64,000 bases of DNA. It comes from Warburgia ugandensis. Lineage: Eukaryota > Streptophyta > Magnoliopsida > Canellales > Canellaceae. The DNA lies in the NCBI GenBank assembly GCA_035236585.1, contig CP141127.1, positions 69,049,495 to 69,113,494 on the forward strand. Reading direction: 5' to 3'. How positions within the stretch are numbered: position 1 is the first letter of the stretch; each line of letters begins with the position of its first letter. The notes under the pieces were generated by a model, which searched no databases, was not told the origin of the DNA, and saw nothing but the letters and a program-made list of their open reading frames with translations. A program made the position numbers and the translations under genes. Below, in pieces: positions 35,499 through 45,261 of this stretch.

Positions 35499-38400
35499 AT
35501 GAGGATCAGATTCAGGAAGAATCCCCAAGTATCATTTCTTCTTTGTTCCATCCTTCTCTGCTCTTCATTTCCAGGTATGATTCTTTATCTTGAACTAGGT
35601 TTTTTGTTTCGTTGTTTCTCGTCTTGTTTTTGCTGTTGTCTTCAAATTATATATTAAGAAATCGGAAGAAATTCAGATGAGATCCTTAATTATTAACCCA
35701 AATTCGAGTTTGCAGACTTTACTCGGAGTAACGTAAAAAATTATAGTGGATCGCTTGAGTACAGAAGAAAACTGCATAAGGTGTTTAAAATAAAGACCTA
35801 TAAGTCAGAACAGAATTTCCTTTAGATGTTGATTTTGTGCTAGGCCGACACCTAATTGGGATAAGGTCTTGATGATGATGATGATGTTGATTTTGTGTGA
35901 AATCATCTTCCTATTGAATTGTTAGGGAAATATGTTTAGAATAGGAAATACGGCTATTTCATAGCTGAACAAAGAGCGGTGTAACAAACATACGGGAAGA
36001 TTTAGAATCCTGCAAGTGGATAGCCACCTTTGGCTCATTGAAATAATTTACTAACCACGGGCATTGAACAGACCACTCTTAACACACCCATAGGTTTTGC
36101 AAAAAGAGGCACCTTAGACTAAATTTTTCAGAAGGAGCTTCCTGTCAAGGTTTAAGAGCTCCAATAGGCAAATTTTCATCTCCTGAAAGATTTCCCTTGT
36201 TGTCAGCCTCTCTAGAGATGCCTCCCAGCAGCAACATTTCATCTTGTCTAACATTTGATTCTTAATGCAGCAAAGGCTAAGAAACAGTATCACCTACTGT
36301 TATACCAACATAAATTGTTGCGCTATATTCAAACCTTATTATTGATCTTGGGAATGAGCTTGAAACTTCCATCAGTGATAGTCTTAGTAAGATGAGGCCT
36401 TTGGATGTGAGCAACCTGTTTAACCAAGCCTTGAGTTAAAAAGCATGATGAGAAAATTAGAATGAAGTGAACCATAAATTATTAAAGAAACTGCATAGGA
36501 AAAGTGCATCTAATTCTATATGGTACCTGGTCTCTACTTCTTGGAGAAGCAGGACCTGTCACTTAATGACAGAAAAAAGGTAACTGAATACTTCATGTCC
36601 AAGACCCCGTTTGAAGACATTAGCTACTGAGCTCTGCTGCAATTTGGCAGAAAGTGTCTTCTTGCAAGAAAAGAACCATGATTAGGAGTGGGTTCATGTG
36701 GTTCCTGTCGTGACAGAATTTTAGAAATAAGCCCATGGTATCATTGGATAAATGCATTATGAAAGGTAATGTGGTAAGTCATCGTTATACCAAGTAACAT
36801 CTAGGAGATTCCTGCAGTTCTGATATCATACACTTAAGCTACCCTTTAATTTAGTTTTTGTATTCGGCTATATTTTGCCATCATGTCGGTGTGTAGATAA
36901 AACATTGAATACCATTAAGATCCTATATTCAGCTTGATTTCATCACTGGCAATGGATGGATCTAGTATTTAAGAAATAAGCAACTGGAGAGGAGATACAA
37001 TACTGGTCAAGGTAAGTAATTACAGTAATATAGAGAAGTGTCAACGAGAATTCTATGGTGTGTACTCTGACCATAACCAATCCATTAAATGATGAGAAGC
37101 TTGGAGATATTCATCTAATATGGAATCTCCAGTTTGCACAATTGTTATTTGATGTTTGGCATGCTTGTACGTACAGGTACACTTATGTACATTATATCAT
37201 AGCATTTTTCTTATGTGGATTTATTGTACTGTTTTTGTGGCATGTAAGATACTGTCCTCCTTTCCTTTTTGTGAAAGCTAAGGATGTCAGGTACTGTCAT
37301 GTTTTCCAACTGTACAGTCACCACACCTATGAACTTTAATCTGAGGCTGCTGTTTTCCTTTGCAATTAAGTTGATATGATATTTTTCAATCAGCATTGGA
37401 CAAATTTGGCTCCATTGTAGATCCAATTTAAGGTTTACGGGGGGTGCAGGACTACAATTTGCATATAAATAATGCAATGAGGATGAAGTCCCTCTTTACC
37501 TTCCATTGTGATCAACTGTTTATCTCCCACAAGGAATCAGGGCGGTGCAACTATCTATTCTAGAATTCATGAAATACGGACTTCTTGGTCTTTTCAATCA
37601 AACTTATTATAACTAACTGATCTCGTCATGAAGTCGTGCACTAAAAGTAGCTGTTAGTGACTAAGGAATGGACCTATTTACAAATGGAAATAAAGGAAAG
37701 ATTATTTGTAGAGACTCATGAAGGTTATTGAATCTCAGATTCCTAATTGCTTGTTGCTGCTAAAATATTGCTGTCTTATGGTATGCCTGAATCACTGGAA
37801 AACACCAACAAGGACTCCAACATATTTCCCTATAGATATGATATCCTGTTTTCTAAACTTCAACTGCAAAGAGCAATTTTTTTATTTGATGTCCTTTAGA
37901 GCAATTTTCTATTTGAAGTTTTCTAGACTTCAACTGCCAAGAGCAATTTTCTCTTTGGCGCATAAGAGAATTTATTGAACTCGACAAAATCACATTGTCC
38001 TTGTCACTGCTGGGTCTGTGCATATCATGCCACAAGACTTGTATAATATAGGAGGGAGAAACTAAGAAACATTCCTTAGTCTAGATCAAATTATCTGCCA
38101 CTGCATTCCCTTCAGTACATTATCCTTGGAATGCCTGGCCCAATTGGAGATCTGAATTAGTCCTGTAATAGTGTTGAAGAATCTTCTTTGCTTGAACTGC
38201 AAATGAAAACCAATCTTTAACCTGTTATACAAACAAAGTTCCATTCATTTATTCCATTTTAGCAAATGGTAACCTTCACAGTTTCTTGATTGAAACTAGG
38301 AACTTGTATTTGGCAAATTTCTTGTCTGAAAGTCTAATTGTATTATTCATTATTTGTTCTCTTTATTGAAATAGATGTGTCTTGGATTGGAAAATGCTAT

Positions 38401-38672
38401 TATTGTGTTTCTATTTGGTTTTATATTGAAGAATGTAGATCACTGCATTATTCTTTCTTAAGATGCAATGAGTAGTATTTCAATCTCTTTTTACAGGAGT
38501 TCTTTCATCAAGTCCTGTTATACTTGATTCAATTCAAATTTTTAACACCCATGAGTGGTTGGGTACCAAACCAACTGTTTATTTTCGGTGCCAAGAGGAG
38601 AACAAGACATTTTTTCCAGATGTGAAGAAAGCACACGTCAATTATACTTTCAAGGGTGAAGAATCTTGGCAG
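35499..38672 (+). CDS. DUF7953/Expp1-like secretory-pathway protein, exons 1 and 2 (3' end not found)
   Basis: Exon 1 is 35499-35574 and exon 2 is 38497-38672, joined by a 2.9-kb GT-AG intron in phase 1. Together they encode 84 residues, and exon 2 ends on a codon boundary before GTGAG. Residues 1-25 form a signal peptide: basic start MRIRFRK, hydrophobic core about 11-24. The rest (residues 34-84) has a pattern I recall from plant proteins annotated Expp1/DUF7953: LDSIQIF.THEW, KPTVYFRC, ENKTFFPDVKKAHV and YTFKGEESWQ. Asn61 and Asn74 are in N-glycosylation sequons, consistent with the secretory pathway. Family function is unknown to me. The family continues after ESWQ with a Cys-containing part, and I could not find that exon in the remaining 25 kb. 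Either intron 2 is very long and repeat-filled, or the gene is truncated. The start codon is the first ATG after an uninterrupted GC-richer leader. Confidence 0.7.
35825..35897 (+). mobile_element. 43-bp RTE LINE 3' tail with perfect 15-bp target duplication, in intron 1
   Basis: GATGTTGATTTTGTG occurs at 35825-35839 and 35883-35897. The 43 bases between them (35840-35882) read CTAGGCCGACACC, then GGGATAAGGTCTTGATGATG, then GAT units. This is the same LINE 3' terminus as at 3276-3370 and, inverted, at 41528-41573. The insert is near the minimum a target-primed reverse transcription event could leave. It lies in intron 1 of the DUF7953-like gene in sense orientation. Confidence 0.85.
35900..38496 (+). 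other. Remainder of intron 1
   Basis: Non-coding, AT-rich, ending in the acceptor TCTTTTTACAG at 38486-38496. Short ORFs on both strands (37055-38035) lack codon-like or family features. No transposon was recognised apart from the short LINE tail. Confidence 0.6.
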
Positions 38673-41527
38673 GTGAGTTATCTTTGCATTTCCAGCCAAC
38701 TGGAAATTGATAATGTCTGCAATTTCATAAGAACAAACTCTGTTTATTTGTTTGTATGCAGACTATTTATTCATGCTTCTAGTTTTGCTGTTTGTATTCT
38801 TTCATTCTTTTACAAGTGATCTTTTCCCTCCTCCACCAAGTGATTTATTCGTTTGTATTATGCTGCCTATCTTTTCACAGCCTTGCTTTTTCTTTCAAGT
38901 AATTTGCAGTGTCTGATGGATCAGATAATTTTGAAGGCTTTGGCCCTTGTCTTTTCTTCTTCCTCTCCTTGAATGTTTTTAGATAAGTATAATACAGTTG
39001 AAGATATGAATTACATACCAAACTTGCAGCAGAATATTGGGGTGGTCCTAAGTCAGTTATAGAACCTTTTATAAGAAAAATGCCTGGCTCAGTATGAATA
39101 GAATCAGTCCAGGATTAGGTGCCTTTATCGACTCCAGCCAGATGTTACTCTTTCATATCTTCTATCAGGCACCAAAATCTCTAGGTAAGAATCAGCCTGC
39201 TTAGAGACATTGAATCACATTTGAACAACCCCCCCTATTAGAAACGGTTTAAATGAGAGATGCCTCACTCAAGTTCTAAGGCCACAGAACTATTTATAAC
39301 AAGAACTTAACCATCAGGAACGGTGGATTCAGTCATGTATAAGGGGTCTCTATTAATACCTCCAGCTAGATGATCTACCATCTCAATTAGCCCGTCCACT
39401 AATATGTTGATAAAGTACACCTGCTTACCTTTGATATACTCTTCCACTTCTTCCGTTTTGTCTGAAATCCTCCAGGGTTAAGAATCAGTCAGTTGGAGCC
39501 ATTGATTTAGTTCAAAAGTCGCTATCTATGACCAAAAGCTATGAAAGGAATCATAACTTCAAATGCATTGGAGTACATCTATGGAGCTCACCATTGTCTC
39601 ACTCCTGATGTGGTCTTTGAGATCTCTTATAAGACGTCCAACCCAAGCCCTGATGATTCATCAATGTTCAAACTAGTGGGTCCAAAAGGATGTGGGTGAG
39701 TTGGGGGATGATGTGAGGTGTTTCTGCCATGGTGAAACCCTTGACTTGATGGGCTTCAGTTACTTTGATATAACCACTAAATGTAGGTTCCTTGCAATTT
39801 GAAGGCAGTCTCATCCAGTGCCTGTATGATGTCCAAAAGTCATGAAGTTCCTAGAAGCTTTTCTATTGATATAAGTTTCTCTTGCTAAAGTAAAGGGTAA
39901 GGGAACCCTAGTCACTGTTCTGCATTTGAAGTTGGAGGTTTGAATATCTCACTTCCTGTTGAAGATTTTTTTAACGGAAAATATCTTTTATACAGAAAAA
40001 GGAGCTCGAAAAGATACATTAGTATCGAACAAACTACAAGTCCACAAAGAACCACGATGATTTCATTAGAACTATAATTACAATGAAAACAAGGAGTAGC
40101 CCTATCTAAGATGTTAAGAACCAAGCATACTATTATAAGCACTGTTTATAAACTTATCTAAGTTGTATGAATGACTACTATCAATTCACATCCAAATGTT
40201 TCCCACCAAATTTGCACTGTTTATGGCTCTTGTGAACTCTTAGAGTCATCCAAGTACTCGATAGAACTGAGCTGGGTGACTCCTCATAAGTGCCCTTTTA
40301 TCTCCTGTCCACTTCTCAATAGATGGATTCTTAGTAGTCATCCTAATATATGTCTATGACATTTCACTACTTTGAAATGGTTGGTAAAAGGTCTCTACCA
40401 AAGGGAACTCCTTTGTGATGGACATGAGAAAATGCGAATCATCATAAGATCCAAGAGGGTATAGATCCCTTTGAGATGCTTGGCTGAGTAGTGGATGGGG
40501 ACAGTTCTTTAACTAATTCCTGACTAATAGATACTTTCTTCAGTTGTGACTTACTTGGTCTGAACTCACCATAGCTTTAATTTACCTTAGTTTCCAATTC
40601 TGTTCCAAGGAGTATTCCTTTTTCTTTTTTCTTTTTTTGAGTGGTATGTTTCGCAGTTGCACTGATTTAGTCTTTCGTTTGACTAGACATTCAAGAAACA
40701 TATAGGATTGATGCTCTCAAATTTGAACAAAAAATAGAAAAAGTTAATAAGAACAGCAGGCAACTTATATATGTAAGATAAAAAATATGGAAAATGCAAA
40801 CAACGAAACATATATCTAAGATCAGCATGGTCTAAGTACACCAAGTGTAGGTCCATGTATAGAGATGTCCTTTATAGTTAAAACATAACATTTGTTTAGC
40901 TATTATTTTCAGATTCTTTCACTTGTACTCTTTTGCCATTCAAAGGAAATATTTTTCTAATAGAACATGCCTTCACTAGAAACATGGTAGGCTGAGGATG
41001 GCTTACGGTGCATGCTATCTGAAGGGAGAAGAGAACGCACATTTTGGATTGCGGTGGTATAATTGCTGGGCCTCTCCTTGTTCTCCCAATTGGCCTATTC
41101 GGATATTGGCCTTCGGGCTTTGTCTGCCTACGCTTGAAGCACACCATCCCACTGTGCTTCCTTCTTTCACTCCATGTTCTGGCCTTGGGTGTCTTTCGAT
41201 GGTCTTCCCCCTTTTGGTGGTCCTAGCCAGTCCATTTGTTTTTCTGATTGAAATGACTGAATGCCTTATTCACAAGATTTTGCCCCCCTTCTACCATCAG
41301 CTATAAACCTACCCTTTCTCTTACCTTGCCTCTCCTATGGTAACTAACCTCCTTTGTCCCGAACCTTTCCTCTTCATCTTTTCCAGTCTGACATTGATAT
41401 TGCCTTGTTATCTTTAGTGGTTACTATGCTAATGGAAATCCAATCAATGGAACATTCTTCTGAGCTGACGATAGAAGTAAGCACCTAAGAAAGCAAGTCA
41501 CTGGGGAAGTCATCCCTTAGAATAGGT
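38673..41527 (+). other. Start of putative intron 2; no further exon seen
   Basis: It begins with the donor GTGAGT. The stretch to the LINE at 41528 has T-rich tracts and many short ORFs but nothing I recognise as coding. Some of it may be old repeat. I looked specifically for a phase-0 exon with a Cys-x-x-Cys-containing continuation and found none. Confidence 0.45.
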
Positions 41528-42610
41528 ATCATCATCAAGACCTTATCCATATTAGGGGTCGGCCCCATGAATCTTGTACCTCCATTCCCCTCTATTAAGT
41601 GTCATGTTTTCATTTAGTCCCAAAGTTTTTAAATCTTTTATCACCACTATATTCATGTTCTTTTGGGCCTTCCCCTTGCCCTTTTAGAACCTTCTACTTG
41701 GATTGCCTCACTCCTAACCGGTGCCGTTATCGGTCTCTGTTGAATATATCCAAACGATCTAAGTCTAATCTCCCTAATCTTGTTACCTATTGGTGCTACT
41801 CCTAAGTTTTTTTCTAATGTTTTGATTTGTAATTCTATCCTTTCACTCATCCATCCCAACATTCTCATTTTGGCTATGCTTAGCCTATGTACATATGCTT
41901 ATCCTATGTACATGTTGTTCCTTAATAGCCGAACACTTTGATCCATAGAGCATGGCCAGCCTTACAATTGTCTTATAGAATTTTCTTTTGAGTTTGAGTG
42001 GCAATCGCCAATTGCAAAAAACTATTGAGGCACATCTCCATTTGTTCGGACCCACTTGGATTTTTTGGGTAACCTCTCTCTCAATCTCTTTGCTCTCATG
42101 AATTATCAATCCCAAGTATCGAAAGTGCTCTTTTAGGGGAGACTTCTTGGTTGTCAATCTTTATTTGTGCTCCACTCCCGCTCCTCTCCTAGCTAAAATT
42201 GCACTCCATATCCTCTGTTTTAGTTCGGCTAATTTAAATCCTTTAGATTCTAATGCATCTCCCCACAACTATAGCTTTGTGCTTACGCCCTCCCTTGTCT
42301 TATCAATAAAAACTACATCATTGGCAAGTAACATACACCATAGAATCTCTTCCTACAAAGTTTTGTTAACTCATTCATAACTAGCATGAAAGGTACGGGC
42401 TCAATGTCGATCCTTGGTGCAATCCTATAGTGATAGGAAAATCATCGGTCTCTCCACTAGCGGTCCTAACATTTGTTACTGCTCCCTCATGCATATCTTA
42501 ATTATGTTTATATGCCCTCGTGAAATCCCTTTCTTGCCCAACACCCACCAAAGTAACTCTCTGGGGACTTTATCATAAGCTTTTTCTAAGTCAATATAGA
42601 CCATTTGGTG
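41528..42610 (-). pseudogene. RTE-type LINE: reverse transcriptase C-terminal half and 3' tail
   Basis: On the minus strand the peptide fragments in order are MVYIDLEKAYDKVPRELLWW (about 42605-42540), the T..V.T..GET..FPI..GLHQGS..SPYLF block (about 42475-42385), and a YADD-equivalent that reads LANDVVFIDKT, so the catalytic motif is damaged. Next is FRYLG.I......IE..V..KIQ.G..KWR (42157-41885). The C-terminal end has RPITAPVR and GRGRPK-like RARGRPK. The 3' end carries GGCCGACCCC, AAGGTCTTGATGATG at 41573-41528. Several stops and frameshifts make it inactive. It breaks off at about 42610 where the HMV-IDLEKAYDK block begins. Confidence 0.8.
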
Positions 42611-43499
42611 TAGTTTGAACAATGAGAAGTCCTTGTGAAACCCCTTCCAGCACTTGGTATAGTTTCTCCCAGAGATCCTACTTGGGGACTTAAAGGTCCC
42701 TTTTAAACAAAATTTTAGGGATTAGATCTACCTTAGTAGGCCAAAGTTGGGCTTCAAGTATCATACTTGAAGGCCCTTAAGGATGGCCTGTTATAGCAAC
42801 CCCACTCTAGTGGGTAGTTGACCATTTTGCATATTTCTCTACAAGATTTGTCTGATTTGCTTTCAAGATTACAAAAGTTAAAAAATTTGATTGGCTTAAT
42901 TTTTATAATAAGTATATGCATATCAGCAGTAGAAAAGTTGATCGCTGATTGGCTTTAGTTTCCACAAAATGCGTAGCATTATTGGATAACCAAAGTTGAC
43001 CAAATTTGATTAGCTTTTGCTACCATAAATTTTTATGCATACTAGGAAGGTAATAACCAATAGATCTGGAAAGTATTCATTGTAAGCTCTATAAATGTGA
43101 TGTAGAAGTCTTTGAAATCAATGAAGAAGTCAGTGATTTTGCCGCTATTGCAAGTGCAACAACGTAGGTGTGATGCCTGGTCATTTGGAGTGATTCTAAA
43201 GAGAAATCTCAATGGTGTGATTCCACCGGTGGTCTTCAAGCTGTTGATGTGGCTTTAATGTGCTTGTAGGGAACCCCATAAGTGTGATTCTTATAATACT
43301 ATCTAATTATTTGGCGTAATTTCAAATACATTTTCCTTGTTCTCGTTCCAGTTCTTTTGGTTTTTGTAGGTGCCGATTACTGTATTTCTACAAGAATTAA
43401 ATTGTTTGGTTTGAATTTGGTACAAGTTCCGCTCAAATCTCCTCACCCCTTGCCCTCTCAAATCTACTCTCCCATTGTCTTGCATTATTTTGGTATTAG
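42611..43499. other. Unassigned sequence between LINE fragments
   Basis: AT-rich, no gene. Two related phrases (TTTGATTGGCTTAATTTTT near 42888 and TTTGATTAGCTTTTGCTACC near 43006) suggest an old duplicated or palindromic repeat. It is part of the material separating the two halves of the minus-strand LINE. Confidence 0.3.
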
Positions 43500-44440
43500 T
43501 GCTTTTGTATGTCTGATCTCAGGTGCAGTGGAAAATAGGCAAAGGCTGTTAGAGGGTTCCCTCGGAAGGGACTCGTTGCATTAGAATCCAGGTGCAATGG
43601 AAAGTTTGCATGGATTCCCACGCCGCTCGAGAAGGGTGTGGTTAAATAAGCTACATCAGGAGAACAAGATTTGTATTGCCATATGGAATATAGGCATATT
43701 GACATGTTAAAGTCTAGAGTTAGTGTATACTATGAAACGTAGGAGAGTTAAAATTGCTTGTATCCAAGAAACCTAGTAGGAAGGGGTTAAAACTAGAGAA
43801 ATAGATGGATATAAGCTATGGTACGTAGGAAAGGAAAATGATAGAAATGGGATTGGGATAATAGTAGATAAAGAATTAAAAGACAAAGTTTTAGATGTTA
43901 AAAGAATTAATGATAGAATTATGTTAATAGAACTTGTTCTAGGAGAGAAGATCATAATTGTTATATGTGCATACGCACCACAAGTAGGGTTAGAAGATAG
44001 AATCAAAGGACAGTTTTGGGAAGATATGGATGGAGTCGTACAATACATTCCAACACAGAGGGGATATTTATAGGAGCAGATTTTAATGGTCATATAGGAA
44101 AAAGAAAAGGAAGGATATGATAGGGTATGGTATTGGAGAAAGAAATGAGATGGGGGAAGCTATACTTGATTTTGCCTTAGCATATAACCTAGCTATGGCA
44201 AACACATACTTTGATAAGAGGGATGAACACTTAATAACCTTTAAAAGTGTACCATATAAAAGCCAAATAGACTTTTTTCTACTTAGGAATACCGCAAGAT
44301 CAATGTGTAAGGGCTATAAGGTGATACCCAGTGAGAGTCTAACCTCACAACATACACTAATGGTTATGGATATCTACATTATAGTGAAAGGAAATGAACT
44401 TAATAGATGTCCAAAAATGTAGTGGTAGGGATTTAGGCAA
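43500..44440 (+). pseudogene. RTE-type LINE: 5' UTR and endonuclease domain, plus strand
   Basis: A 5' UTR part (43520-43640) with units related to those at 50141-50340 precedes an apurinic/apyrimidinic-type endonuclease relic from about 43661. Recognisable blocks are CIAIWNIGIL, KIACIQET, EIDGYKLWYVGKEND, GIGIIVDKELKDKVLDVK, DRIMLIELVLG, IIVICAYAPQVG, QFWEDMDG, a frameshifted ADFNGHIG, and DFALAYNLAMANTYFDKR...YKSQIDFFLLRN (44162-44289). The catalytic Glu of QET and Asp of QIDFF are kept. A stop follows QET and frameshifts occur near 44072. It is truncated at about 44440 before the RT. Confidence 0.8.
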
Positions 44441-44990
44441 ATAATTTTACTGGAGGATCTCTTTCATTTCTTCCCAGTTTGAAACTGGGGTTTCTCTGTC
44501 TTTCAAAATCAAGTTCAACCGTAGTCCAAAAGATCCTAGTGTCTCCTATCAATTTCATTTTGGCTAATCGAGCTCAACGGTTGGCTGACAGGCCACCAGT
44601 TGAAAAACAGGTCCATTCCCCCAAGCCAATCCAAGAACACCTTAGGGTCACAATACCATCATATGTAGCGGCCTCATGTCTAATGGTCTTGGCGGTTGCT
44701 GGTTAGTATCTGGAGGATATGGTTGGGGTATATATTGATTCGGACCAAATTGCCTACCAAGAGGTGTTTCAGTGACCCTTGGAGGGTCAGTGCTCTTCGA
44801 TGTGCCAGTAGCATTCTGCTCTAAGGCAGCAATTTTATCATAAAGGAATTGCTGACCGGCTTGGTCAAAAGACCCTCAACCAGACTGAATTTAGTGGACA
44901 GCATCTCGAGCATCCGCTTGACCTCATCTAGATCCATTTTAGGATGGTAATCATTGCCTGACCTAGTGGGCATGTATGGCTAACAGGTCC
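44440..44990 (-). pseudogene. Ty3/gypsy gag fragment, minus strand
   Basis: On the minus strand I read KMDLDEV.RMLE-like sequence with stops, then LYDKIAALEQNATGTSKS, a Pro/Gln-rich linker (RQFGPNQYIPQPYP) and, near 44500-44450, RETPVSNWEEMKEIL. That last block resembles the core of plant gypsy gag proteins (a Trp-Glu-x-Met-Lys motif). It is heavily interrupted. Orientation is opposite to the pol fragment that follows, so they are two separate insertions or a rearranged element. Confidence 0.45.
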
Positions 44991-45261
44991 ACAAGTAAGT
45001 GTTCACTCAAATGGAACAACCTGTGCAACTAAGAATGTAAAGCAAAAAAATAAAAATGAAATGTATGATGAATGCAATGGTGCAGAACTAAACATGTACA
45101 AAACAAGGGAAACACGCAACAACAATGATGCAGCAGTCCAGGAAAGGTTAGAAAGAGTGTTGTAACAATGTTGTAGTACTTATCATCAAATGGATCTAGA
45201 TGAATATACCAATGGTTAATTCTGAAACTCCTTAAGACCATCTTTTTTATTTATAGCCAGA

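Noticed and set aside
38876-38910. Candidate third exon of the DUF7953-like gene after TTTTCACAG
   Set aside because: It would encode only a few residues (PCFFFQ), does not match the expected continuation, and has no consensus donor.
40896-41306. Overlapping ORFs of 83 and 102 codons on opposite strands
   Set aside because: No recognisable domain on either strand and the codon content looks random; probably old repeat in the intron.
44773-45241. Possible host exon between the gypsy fragments
   Set aside because: The reading on the minus strand (Gln/Asn-rich linker and leader) fits gypsy gag upstream sequence better than a host gene.
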